This document shows, piece by piece, positions 1-6,232 of a stretch of DNA of 10,199 nucleotides. The position numbers and the translations under genes are program-made. The notes under the pieces are model-generated. The model did not search any database. It was not told the origin of the DNA and saw nothing but the letters and a program-made list of their open reading frames with translations. Source of the DNA: Methylobacterium sp. (GTDB lineage Bacteria; Pseudomonadota; Alphaproteobacteria; Rhizobiales; Beijerinckiaceae); the NCBI GenBank assembly GCA_021154065.1, contig JAJKJG010000083.1, positions 1 to 10,199 on the forward strand, in the 5' to 3' direction. The stretch's first letter is position 1. Each line of letters starts with the position of its first letter.

Positions 1-354
1 CCGCGCGCCCGCATCATGCAGAAGACGACGCACGAGGTCCTGAACGAGCTCGGCATCAAGGACGACCCGCTCCTCGACGTCGCGATCGAGCTCGAGCAGA
101 TCGCGCTCAAGGACGAGTACTTCCTCGAGAAGAAGCTCTATCCGAACATCGATTTCTATTCCGGCATCACCTTGAAGGCGATGGGCTTCCCGACGTCGAT
201 GTTCACGGTGCTGTTCGCGCTCGCCCGCACAGTCGGCTGGATCGCGCAGTGGAAGGAGATGATCGAAGACCCGTCGCAGAAGATCGGCCGCCCGCGCCAG
301 CTCTACACCGGGGCGACGCGGCGGGATTATTTGACCATCGCCCAACGAGCGTGA
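1..354 (+). CDS. gltA: Citrate synthase, C-terminal part (5' truncated by window edge)
   Basis: This is the end of a type II citrate synthase, which condenses oxaloacetate and acetyl-CoA to citrate in the TCA cycle in the cytosol. The frame is open from base 1 (PRARIMQKT...), so the gene begins outside the window and the ATG at 16 is internal. The closest parallel I can recall is the E. coli GltA C-terminus: EKKLYPN, then NIDFYSG, SSMFTV-like and [10 protein letters not shown], and finally RPRQLYTG near the end. The aspartate of NIDFYSG (codon 151-153) matches the catalytic Asp362 of E. coli GltA. The TGA stop is at 352-354. In many Hyphomicrobiales gltA lies next to lpxB; here two accessory genes sit between them. 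Nothing in the visible part looks damaged. Confidence 0.96.
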   Translation, partial: PRARIMQKTTHEVLNELGIKDDPLLDVAIELEQIALKDEYFLEKKLYPNIDFYSGITLKAMGFPTSMFTVLFALARTVGWIAQWKEMIEDPSQKIGRPRQLYTGATRRDYLTIAQRA

Positions 355-357
355 GCC

Positions 358-394
358 GCTCTCGCGGAACCGTAGGAGAGCCTCGCGGGGTTTT
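358..394 (+). terminator. Weak stem-loop plus T-run after gltA, possible terminator
   Basis: Just after the gltA stop, GCTCTC (358-363) can pair with GAGAGC (376-381) across a 12-nt loop. A TTTT run follows at 391-394, about nine bases after the stem. An alternative small hairpin is CCGC-TCTC-GCGG (356-367). The stem is short and the T-run is not adjacent, so this is only a candidate end for gltA transcripts. The rest of the 63-nt gap to the next gene shows no recognisable promoter. Confidence 0.25.
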
Positions 395-417
395 CTCGTT
401 CACGATTTGCTGAGACA

Positions 418-993
418 ATGACGGCGCGATCGGAATTGCGCATGACCGCTCATACCAGGCTGCGGATGACGGCGGACGAGTTCATCCCGTGGGCGATGAA
501 TCAGCCGAGGCGCTACGAGCTCGCGTCCGGGGAAGTCGTCGCCATGTCGCCGGAGCGTACCGGCCATGCGCGGTCGAAGGCGCTGGTCTGGAGGAGCTTG
601 TCGGACGCACTCCGCGAGCGCGCACTGCCATGCGAAGCGTTTTCCGACGGCATGTCCGTACGCGTGGACGCTCGAACGGTCTACGAACCGGACGCGCTGG
701 TGCGCTGTGGCGAGCCCGTCGACGATGCAGCGGTTGAGCTCAACGATCCGATTATTGTCGTCGAGGTCGTCTCGCCGTCCAGTCGGTCCCTCGACGTCGG
801 GGCCAAGCTCGACGACTATTTCCGGCTTCCGTCGGTGCGGCACTACCTCATCGTGAAGACGAAGAATCGTACGGTCATCCACCACGAGCGCAAGAGCGAC
901 GGGCGGATCGAGACCGGCATCGTTCGGTCCGGCACACTCGTCATGGACCCGCCGGGGATCGCGGTGGAGGTCGAGGGCTTCTTTGCGGGCTGA
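418..993 (+). CDS. Uma2-family (DUF820) PD-(D/E)XK endonuclease-like protein
   Basis: This 191-residue protein belongs to the Uma2/DUF820 group, which has a restriction-endonuclease-like PD-(D/E)XK fold; the cellular role is unknown for almost all members. Family landmarks appear in order: MTADEFIPWA (17-26), RYELASGEVVAMSPE (32-46), GHARSK (49-54), VYEPDALV with Asp92, a VVEVVSPSSRS segment with Glu116, Lys130 before LDDYFRLPSVRHYLIV, and a C-terminal ballast segment. Asp92, Glu116 and Lys130 are the expected metal-binding and catalytic positions, so the core looks intact. No signal peptide or membrane segment is seen. The start is uncertain: in-frame ATGs occur at 418, 442 and 466, each opening with MTA, and none has a strong Shine-Dalgarno sequence. 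Many family members begin close to the third. Uma2 genes are often multicopy and patchily distributed, so this is probably an accessory gene. Confidence 0.85.
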   Translation: MTARSELRMTAHTRLRMTADEFIPWAMNQPRRYELASGEVVAMSPERTGHARSKALVWRSLSDALRERALPCEAFSDGMSVRVDARTVYEPDALVRCGEPVDDAAVELNDPIIVVEVVSPSSRSLDVGAKLDDYFRLPSVRHYLIVKTKNRTVIHHERKSDGRIETGIVRSGTLVMDPPGIAVEVEGFFAG

Positions 994-1020
994 GGCGGGC
1001 CGGGCTTTCCGGTTGCGCCT
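993..1020 (+). terminator. Stem-loop at the Uma2 stop codon, possible terminator
   Basis: A stem begins on the last base of the Uma2 stop codon. Bases 993-997 (AGGCG) pair with 1016-1020 (CGCCT). After a bulged G at 1015, 998-1003 pair with 1009-1014 through two G-U pairs and four G-C pairs, with a five-base GCTTT loop. It is the best hairpin in the left part of the window. The G-U pairs fit a plus-strand transcript. There is no adjacent T-run (the nearest is ATTTTAA around 1033-1039), so it could be a Rho-limited 3' end or an RNA-protecting structure. Confidence 0.4.
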
Positions 1021-1057
1021 CGGAGTGCGAGCATTTTAAGCTTTGCGCATCCATCGA

Positions 1058-1695
1058 ATGCAACCGATGCCCCCGCTCAATGCCGTCATCGACATCTCGC
1101 ACTACAACCGCGACCCGGACTTCACCGCGGCGCGGCAGGGCGGGATCGTCGGGGTCATCCACAAGGCGACGCAGGGGGCGGACGGCGTCGACCCGACCTA
1201 CGCGGCGACCACGCGCAGGCGCAGGCCGCGGGGCTGATGTGGGGCGCCTACCACTTCGCCACCGGCGACGACCCGCAGGCGCAGGCCCAGCACTTCCTCG
1301 CCGTTACCGGCGCCGATCCCGGCACCCTCCTCGCCCTCGACCTCGAGCACAATCCCACCGGGTCGAGCATGAGCCTCGACCAGGCGCGAACCTTCGTGAC
1401 GGCCGTGCAGCAGGCGACCGGGCGCTACCCGGGCCTCTACGGCGGCTCCTACCTGAAGGAGCTCCTGGGCGGCAATGCCGATCCGATCCTCGCCCAGTGC
1501 TGGTTCTGGCTCGCCGAATACGGGCCGATCCCGCACGTGCCCGAAGGCTGGCCGACCTGGACGCTGTGGCAGTACACCGACGGCGCCTTCGGCCCCGAGC
1601 CTCACACGGTCGCGGGCATCGGGCGCTGCGACCGGGACCTGTTCAACGGCGACATCAGCCAGCTGCAGCGGCTGTGGGGCGCGCCGGCCGCGTGA
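1058..1695 (+). pseudogene. GH25 family muramidase (lysozyme), broken by a frameshift
   Basis: The two halves of a GH25 N-acetylmuramidase-like protein lie in different frames. The first, from ATG 1058 or 1067 (or TTG 1043) to a TGA at 1235-1237, carries NAVIDISHYN (Asp codon 1091-1093) and GVIHKATQG. The second, open through 1210-1695, carries AAGLMWGAYHF, the DxE catalytic pair in LALDLEH (Asp 1339-1341, Glu 1345-1347), GLYGGSYL, WFWLAEYG and LWQYTDG. Joining the frames near 1208-1213 gives about 210 residues, normal for the family; one missing base, for example in the C-run at 1209-1210, would do it. The second half has its own ATG at 1237, overlapping the first stop as TGATG, but alone it lacks the first beta strand with its conserved Asp. 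No signal peptide is visible. No slippery heptamer is seen. A sequencing error is the main alternative to a true pseudogene. Confidence 0.8.
1203..1287 (+). repeat. Imperfect 25-nt direct repeat, 60-nt period, at the frameshift
   Basis: Bases 1203-1227 and 1263-1287 match at 23 of 25 positions; the mismatches are 1210/1270 and 1213/1273. The last 14 bases (CGCAGGCGCAGGCC) are identical. In the second copy the frame reads GDDPQAQA; in the first copy the downstream frame reads GDHAQAQA. The muramidase frame break falls in the first copy. Part of the likeness comes from repeated Gln-Ala codons. Confidence 0.75.
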
Positions 1696-1696
1696 A

Positions 1697-2893
1697 TCAC
1701 GCGGTCGCGGCGCCCGTCGCCCGCCGCTTTTGTTCGATCACCTCGCACACGATGCGCGCGGCGCGGTCACTCGGAGCGTCGTCGCCCGCTTCCATGACGC
1801 TTTCCATGCGCGCCAACGCCGCGAGCTGCCGGCGGCGCTCCGGGGTGTCGCGCAGCAGCGGCAGCAGCGCCGCCGCGAGCTTTTCTGCGGTGCAGTCGCC
1901 CTGCACGAACTCCGGCACGACGTTCTCGCCGAGCACGAGGTTTGCGAGCACGAAGGACGGCACGTTGATGAGGCGCCCGATCTGCTCCTCGACCCACGAG
2001 ACCTTGTAGGCCATGACCATCGGCACGCCGGCGATGGCAAGCTCCAGGGTGACGGTGCCGGACGCAGCCAAAGCCGCATGGGCCTTCCGGAAGGCGGCGT
2101 ATTTCTCCGCCTCGCCGAGCACGATGCGCGGGCGGATGGGCCAGGCTTGCGTCGCGGCCTCGATCTCGGCCGCGAGGTGCGAAACCGCCGGCAGCGTCAG
2201 GGAGACCGGCCGGCCGAGCTGCGGGATCGCGCGCCCGAGCGCGGCGCCGAAGGGCTCCATCAGCCGCGCGATCTCCGAGCGGCGGCTGCCGGGCAGGACG
2301 AGCAGCTCGACCGGATCTTCGTCGAGCGGCCGCCGTTCGCCCGCGCCTGGGCGCAGATCGGCCATCCGCTCGACGAGCGGATGGCCGATATAGGTGCAGG
2401 CCGGACCATCAAGACGGCGCAGCGCTTCCGGCTCGAACGGCTTGATGGCGAGGATATGATCGACGTAGGGGCGCATCCGGCGCGCGCGCCCCGGGCGCCA
2501 GGCCCAGACCGTCGGGCTGACATAGTCGATGATCGGCAGCTGCGGCAGCCTCTTGCGCACGCGCTTCGCGACCGCATGGGTGAAATCCGGGGCGTCGATG
2601 ATGACGAGCGCGTCGGGGCGCTCGGCGACGATCGCCGCGACGGCCGCATAGGCGCGGCGCAGGATCAGGGGCAGGCGCTTCAGGACGTGCACCAGCCCCA
2701 TGACCGCGATGTCGGAGAGCGGGAAGAGCAGCGACAGCCCCTCCCCGGCCATGGCGTGGCCGCCGACGCCGCGAAAGCGCACGTTGCCCTCGCCGAGGCG
2801 CGCTTTGAGGGCCCGCATCAGCTTGGCGCCGAGCTGGTCGCCGGATTCCTCGCCGGCGACGAGCCAGACGAAGCGCGGGCTCGCCTCGCTCAC
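1697..2893 (-). CDS. lpxB: Lipid A disaccharide synthase LpxB
   Basis: LpxB (glycosyltransferase family 19) joins 2,3-diacyl-GlcN-1-phosphate (lipid X) to UDP-2,3-diacylglucosamine, giving the beta-1,6 lipid A disaccharide with loss of UDP. It is a peripheral protein on the inner face of the inner membrane. The 398-residue product shows LVAGEESGDQLGA (11-23), GVGGHAM (42-48), IIDAPDF with Asp100 at the position of the essential Asp of the family, YVSPTVWAWRPGR (124-136), YIGHPL (168-173) and VLPGSRRSEI (199-208). The start is GTG at 2893, overlapping the lpxI stop as GTGA, with only a weak GGGGAA upstream, so expression probably depends on coupling to lpxI. It is the last gene of the cluster; its stop is one base from the stop of the convergent muramidase frame, and no terminator is visible between them. 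Length and motifs are normal. Confidence 0.97.
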   Translation of the reverse strand: MSEASPRFVWLVAGEESGDQLGAKLMRALKARLGEGNVRFRGVGGHAMAGEGLSLLFPLSDIAVMGLVHVLKRLPLILRRAYAAVAAIVAERPDALVIIDAPDFTHAVAKRVRKRLPQLPIIDYVSPTVWAWRPGRARRMRPYVDHILAIKPFEPEALRRLDGPACTYIGHPLVERMADLRPGAGERRPLDEDPVELLVLPGSRRSEIARLMEPFGAALGRAIPQLGRPVSLTLPAVSHLAAEIEAATQAWPIRPRIVLGEAEKYAAFRKAHAALAASGTVTLELAIAGVPMVMAYKVSWVEEQIGRLINVPSFVLANLVLGENVVPEFVQGDCTAEKLAAALLPLLRDTPERRRQLAALARMESVMEAGDDAPSDRAARIVCEVIEQKRRATGAATA

Positions 2894-3777
2894 CGGCCGT
2901 TCCCCGCGGCGACGCGCCCGGCTGCTGCCGCATGCTCCGGCTCGACCGCAACAAGGAACAGCCCGAGGCGGTCGGCGGTCGCGATCGTCTCCTCCTGGTT
3001 GAGGATGAGCGTGACGCCGCTGCCGACGGCGACGCCCTTGAGGCCAGCGCGTCGGGCGTTGATCATCGTCCGCGGGCCGATGGCGGGGAGGTCGACCCTG
3101 AGATCCTGGCCGTGCTTTGCGGTCTTGACCAGGACGCCGCCGGGGTCGACACGGACGCGGCTGAAGCGGCGGCGGAAGGCCCGCACCCGGGCGAGCATGC
3201 TATCGGTGCCCTCCGGACCCTCGATCGCCAGGATGCGCTCGCCCGCGACGATGCAGGCCTGACCCATGTCGTGCGGCGCAAGGTCTGCTAGCATCGAGAA
3301 GCCGACCGCGACGGCGCGGGCCTCCCTCGGCTCGGGCGCGGCGCGCGTGTAGAGGTCGGGCGCCGCGAGGAGCTCGGGCGCGAGCTCGTGCGCCCCGAGG
3401 ACGCGGTAGCCCTGCTCCTCGAAGAACCTGACGGCGCTGCGCAGCAGCCCATCGTCGCCCTGCGCCAGGAGGTGCGCGAGCTCACGCCCATTGCGCAAGG
3501 CCGAGAAGGTGTTCAGGAACGCCGAAGGCTGCGGCCGGCGCACCGCGCCGGCAAGGATCACGATGCTCGGGCGCCACCCCGCGATGATGCTCTGCGTGCG
3601 CCGAACGTCGAGGAGATCGACGATCGCGTCGGCGCGGCTGCGGGTCTCCGGCGCGGCAAAGCCTCGGAAGGCGAGAATCCTGTGATCCCGGCCGTCGCGG
3701 CGCAGGCGGTCTGAGAGCAGCACCGGCAGTTGATCCGACCCCGCCAGGATGGCGATCGGGCCGGCGTCGGCGGCCAT
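2890..3777 (-). CDS. lpxI: UDP-2,3-diacylglucosamine pyrophosphatase LpxI
   Basis: LpxI (formerly DUF1009) hydrolyses UDP-2,3-diacylglucosamine to lipid X and UMP. It replaces the unrelated LpxH in many alphaproteobacteria; LpxI and LpxH attack different phosphorus atoms. The 295-residue product has an N-terminal segment with ILAGSDQLP (10-18), GDDGLLR (107-113) and a C-terminal catalytic domain with IEGPEGTDSML (185-195), VKTAKHGQDLRVDLPAIGP and RAGLKGVAVGSG. Asp229 in RVDLPAIGP matches the catalytic Asp225 of Caulobacter LpxI as I recall it. The ATG at 3777 was chosen because it shares one base with the lpxA stop (TGATG) and has a GGAGG seven bases upstream; the frame stays open further upstream only as an out-of-frame reading of lpxA. 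The gene sits between lpxA and lpxB, where its substrate and product fit. Confidence 0.96.
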   Translation of the reverse strand: MAADAGPIAILAGSDQLPVLLSDRLRRDGRDHRILAFRGFAAPETRSRADAIVDLLDVRRTQSIIAGWRPSIVILAGAVRRPQPSAFLNTFSALRNGRELAHLLAQGDDGLLRSAVRFFEEQGYRVLGAHELAPELLAAPDLYTRAAPEPREARAVAVGFSMLADLAPHDMGQACIVAGERILAIEGPEGTDSMLARVRAFRRRFSRVRVDPGGVLVKTAKHGQDLRVDLPAIGPRTMINARRAGLKGVAVGSGVTLILNQEETIATADRLGLFLVAVEPEHAAAAGRVAAGNGR

Positions 3778-4607
3778 CAACCCGCCTCCGCGGGGTCGCT
3801 CCGGGGCGTGCAGATGGCGCGGTCGCCGCCGTCGCGGATGAAGTCGAGGATCTCGTGCACGAACTGGTGCGTCGCGAACTCCTCGGCGACGTCCTCGACC
3901 CGCTCCTTGAGGGTGCCTTCGTTGGCGAAGAGCAGCCGGTAGGCGCGGCGGATGTCGTGGATCTGGTCGCGGGTGAAGCCGCGCCGCCGCATGCCGACGA
4001 TGTTGAGGCCGGCGAGGTGCGCGCGGTTGCCGATCGCCATCCCGTACGGGATGATGTCCTCGGCGAGCGCCGACATGCCGGCCGCGAACGCATGCGCCCC
4101 GACGCGCACGAACTGATGCACGCCGACGCCGCCGCCGAGGATGGCGTAGTCGCCGATCTTGCAATGCCCGCCGAGCATGACGTTGTTCGACATGATGACG
4201 TTGTCGCCGATGACGCAGTCGTGGGCGACGTGCGAGTTGGCGAGGAAGAAGCAGTGATCGCCGACGCTCGTCCGCGACGTGCCCTGCGCCGTGCCTGGAT
4301 TGAGGGTCACGCCTTCCCGGATGGTGCAGTCCGATCCGACGAGGAGCACCGTCGGCTCGCCGGCATATTTCAGGTCCTGCGGCTGGTGGCCGACGGAGGC
4401 GAAGGGGAAGATCTTGGCGCGCGGCCCGATCGTGGTGTGCCCGGCCAGCACGACGTGGCTCATGAGCTGCGACCCGGCTCCGAGCTCGACGTTTGCGCCG
4501 ATGACGCAGAACGGCCCGATCCTCACCCCCTCGCCGAGCTTTGCGCCCGGCTCGACGACGGCGGACGGGTGGATGAACGTCTCCTGGAAGCGGCCGGCCT
4601 CGTTCAT
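3777..4607 (-). CDS. lpxA: UDP-N-acetylglucosamine O-acyltransferase LpxA
   Basis: LpxA transfers an (R)-3-hydroxyacyl chain from ACP to the 3-OH of UDP-GlcNAc, the first step of lipid A synthesis, as a cytosolic homotrimer. The 276-residue product is a left-handed beta-helix built from hexapeptide repeats (about 11-195), then an alpha-helical C-terminus beginning at [18 protein letters not shown] supplies His126 and His129, equivalent to His122 and catalytic His125 of E. coli. [10 protein letters not shown] (77-86) is the conserved substrate loop. At the hydrocarbon-ruler position (E. coli Gly173) there is Gly177, which in E. coli permits a 14-carbon chain. E. coli Glu200 is replaced by Val204. 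The ATG at 4607 overlaps the fabZ stop as ATGA. The C-terminal tail is about 14 residues longer than in E. coli and ends in a polar SDPAEAG. Confidence 0.97.
   Translation of the reverse strand: MNEAGRFQETFIHPSAVVEPGAKLGEGVRIGPFCVIGANVELGAGSQLMSHVVLAGHTTIGPRAKIFPFASVGHQPQDLKYAGEPTVLLVGSDCTIREGVTLNPGTAQGTSRTSVGDHCFFLANSHVAHDCVIGDNVIMSNNVMLGGHCKIGDYAILGGGVGVHQFVRVGAHAFAAGMSALAEDIIPYGMAIGNRAHLAGLNIVGMRRRGFTRDQIHDIRRAYRLLFANEGTLKERVEDVAEEFATHQFVHEILDFIRDGGDRAICTPRSDPAEAG
3785..3789 (-). promoter_or_regulatory. Ribosome binding site of lpxI
   Basis: GGAGG on the minus strand lies seven bases before ATG 3777 and inside the last codons of lpxA. It supports this start against any longer version of lpxI. 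Confidence 0.7.
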
Positions 4608-5068
4608 TCGGTCACCAGCATGGCGCCGACCTCGGCCTCGGCGACGATCACGCCCGCGACCTTCGCCTCGCCTCTGAACCACCACATGTTGCGGCGGTTG
4701 TTGATCTTCCTCATGTGGTACTCGATGACGTCGCCGGGCACCACGGGCTTGCGGAACTTCGCCTTGTCGATGGTCATGAAGAACACTTGCGTCGGCCGCT
4801 TGAGCTGGCTGAGCTTCGTCAACACGCAAACCGCGCCGGCGGTCTGCGCCATGCCCTCGACGATGAGCACGCCCGGGAACAGCGGCCGCGTCGGGAAATG
4901 CCCCATGAATTGGGGTTCGTTCATGGTCACGTTCTTGATGCCGATGCAGGACGTGTCGCCGTCGATCTCGATGATCTTGTCGACGAGGAGGAACGGATAG
5001 CGGTGCGGCAGCGCCTCCATGATGCGCAGGATGTCCGCGGACTCCAGCTGGTTCGGCGTTTCGGTCAT
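4604..5068 (-). CDS. fabZ: 3-hydroxyacyl-[ACP] dehydratase FabZ
   Basis: FabZ dehydrates (R)-3-hydroxyacyl-ACP to trans-2-enoyl-ACP in the fatty acid elongation cycle, in the cytosol. The 154-residue hot-dog-fold protein has the usual length. [13 protein letters not shown] (20-32) and [21 protein letters not shown] hold the catalytic pair His57 and Glu71. The start at ATG 5068 gives [10 protein letters not shown] and has an AAGGA eleven bases upstream; longer readings of the same frame only re-read lpxD. It lies 32 nt after lpxD and overlaps lpxA by four bases (ATGA). FabZ competes with LpxA and LpxD for 3-hydroxyacyl-ACP, so its place between them may help balance membrane phospholipid against lipid A; this is known as a principle in E. 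coli and inferred here. Confidence 0.97.
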   Translation of the reverse strand: MTETPNQLESADILRIMEALPHRYPFLLVDKIIEIDGDTSCIGIKNVTMNEPQFMGHFPTRPLFPGVLIVEGMAQTAGAVCVLTKLSQLKRPTQVFFMTIDKAKFRKPVVPGDVIEYHMRKINNRRNMWWFRGEAKVAGVIVAEAEVGAMLVTE

Positions 5069-5079
5069 CCGGACTACCG

Positions 5080-5084
5080 TCCTT
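5080..5084 (-). promoter_or_regulatory. Ribosome binding site of fabZ
   Basis: AAGGA on the minus strand, eleven bases before ATG 5068, lies in the 32-nt lpxD-fabZ spacer. It is the only purine-rich core there and supports the chosen fabZ start. Confidence 0.55.
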
Positions 5085-5100
5085 AAGCCGGCCGCGCAGG

Positions 5101-6171
5101 CTATTCGGGCGCGGGCGCTCCGTCGTCTTTGGCGAGAACGGGCCGCGATGCAAGGTTTTTCAGGGTCGTCATCTCGCGGAACCAGTCCCGGATCGGCTTT
5201 GCCGGGGTGCCGCCCCAGCGCGCGCCCGGCGGCACGTCGCTGTTGACGTTGCTCGAGCCGGCGATCTGGGCTCCGGCCCCGATCCGGACATGACCGACGA
5301 CGCCGACCTGCCCGCCGAGGAGGACGAAATCCTCGATCGTCGTCGAGCCCGAGATGCCGGTCTGCGAGATGATGACGCAATGGCGTCCGACGACGACGTT
5401 GTGCCCGATCTGGACGAGGTTATCGATCTTCGTTCCCTCGCCGATCACGGTGTCGCGGCTGGCGCCCCGGTCGACCGTGGTGTTGGAGCCGATCTCGACG
5501 TCGTCCTGGATGATGACGCGGCCGATCTGCGGCACTTTCTTGTGGCCGCGCGGGCCCATGGCGAAGCCGAAGCCGTCCTGGCCGACGCGTACGCCGGGAT
5601 GGAGGATGACGCGGTTGCCGAGGAAGGCGTTGAGCACGGTCGCGGTCGGGCCGATCGAGCAATCGCGGCCGATCCGGACCTGCGGGCCGATCACTGCGTG
5701 GGCGCCGATCACCGTGCCGGACCCGATCTCCGCCTCAGGCCCGATCACCGCCCCGGGGTCGACGGTCACGTTGTGCTCGAGGCGGGCCGTCGGATGGACC
5801 GAGGAGCCGGGCGACACGCCGGCGGCGCCGAAGCCCGACGCGGGCCGCATCGCCGAAGGGTAGAGACGGGCAAGCGCCTGGGCGAACACCTCGTAGGGCT
5901 GCGGCGTCACGAGGGCGACGGTCCCCGCCGGAACCCGGCCGGCGAAGCGCTTCGAGACGAGGCAGGCGCCGGCCCGGGTCGAGCCCAGCACCTCGGCGTA
6001 TTTGGCGTTGTCCATGTAGACGAGATCGTCCGGTCCGGCGGTCTCGAGCGGCGCGGCGCCGGAGATCGTCGCGGTGCCACAGGCGCCGCGCGGCAGGTCG
6101 ATCCGGGCAAGCGCCGCGATGTCGGCGACGCTCAGCGGCTCGGCGCGCGGGAAGAAGCTCGCTTCGGCCAT
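5101..6171 (-). CDS. lpxD: UDP-3-O-(3-hydroxyacyl)glucosamine N-acyltransferase LpxD
   Basis: LpxD adds the second (R)-3-hydroxyacyl chain, from ACP, to the 2-amino group of UDP-3-O-acyl-glucosamine, the third step of lipid A synthesis, as a trimer. The 356-residue product has an N-terminal uridine-binding domain (about 1-110, with [13 protein letters not shown] at 48-60), a left-handed beta-helix of hexapeptide repeats (about 120-320) and a short C-terminal helical region. GQDGFGFA (197-204) is the conserved loop, and His257 in NLVQIGHNV matches catalytic His239 of E. coli. I chose ATG 6171 over a TTG at 6198 because a perfect GGAGGT lies four bases before it and the family starts near MAEASFF. 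The gene follows bamA after 61 nt and precedes fabZ by 32 nt. No skp/ompH gene lies between bamA and lpxD. Confidence 0.96.
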   Translation of the reverse strand: MAEASFFPRAEPLSVADIAALARIDLPRGACGTATISGAAPLETAGPDDLVYMDNAKYAEVLGSTRAGACLVSKRFAGRVPAGTVALVTPQPYEVFAQALARLYPSAMRPASGFGAAGVSPGSSVHPTARLEHNVTVDPGAVIGPEAEIGSGTVIGAHAVIGPQVRIGRDCSIGPTATVLNAFLGNRVILHPGVRVGQDGFGFAMGPRGHKKVPQIGRVIIQDDVEIGSNTTVDRGASRDTVIGEGTKIDNLVQIGHNVVVGRHCVIISQTGISGSTTIEDFVLLGGQVGVVGHVRIGAGAQIAGSSNVNSDVPPGARWGGTPAKPIRDWFREMTTLKNLASRPVLAKDDGAPAPE

Positions 6172-6175
6172 GGCG

Positions 6176-6181
6176 ACCTCC
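6176..6181 (-). promoter_or_regulatory. Strong ribosome binding site of lpxD
   Basis: GGAGGT on the minus strand, four bases before ATG 6171, is the strongest Shine-Dalgarno sequence in the lpx part of the cluster. It decides the lpxD start against TTG 6198, and it allows lpxD to be translated independently of bamA. Confidence 0.8.
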
Positions 6182-6209
6182 GCAGGGAGATCCGGCAACG
6201 GCAGGGCCC

Positions 6210-6231
6210 CGCCTTGCGGCGAGGCCTCGCC
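6210..6231 (-). other. Palindrome and tetraloop hairpin in the bamA-lpxD gap
   Basis: A perfect 14-bp palindrome, GGCGAGGCCTCGCC, spans 6218-6231, two bases after the bamA stop on the minus strand. Overlapping it, the minus-strand sequence CGCC-GCAA-GGCG (6221-6210) forms a four-pair stem capped by a GNRA-type loop. The two structures share bases and exclude each other. No T-run follows, so this is not a typical terminator; it may be an RNA-processing or stability element, or chance in G+C-rich DNA. Confidence 0.4.
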
Positions 6232-6232
6232 C

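Noticed and set aside
400..885. A 161-codon minus-strand frame opposite the Uma2 gene.
   Set aside because: The plus-strand reading has a full set of Uma2 motifs; the minus reading has none.
1195..1237. Programmed -1 frameshifting in the muramidase gene.
   Set aside because: No slippery heptamer or downstream pseudoknot-like structure was recognised, and GH25 genes are not known for recoding. A deleted base or sequence error is simpler.
1..1700. Mobile element or prophage remnant suggested by the lysozyme-like gene.
   Set aside because: No integrase, transposase, terminal repeats, holin or other phage gene is present, and lone GH25 genes occur in many chromosomes.
1475..3262. A 595-codon plus-strand frame across the muramidase end, lpxB and part of lpxI.
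   Set aside because: It mixes out-of-frame reading of the muramidase with antisense of lpxB and lpxI, has low-complexity composition and shows no motifs.
3855..5000. A 381-codon plus-strand frame opposite lpxA and fabZ.
   Set aside because: It is antisense to two genes with intact catalytic motifs, and nothing in it resembles a protein family.
6172..6198. A TTG start for LpxD at 6198.
   Set aside because: ATG 6171 has a perfect GGAGGT at the right distance and matches the usual N-terminus; the longer form would place that site inside the coding region.
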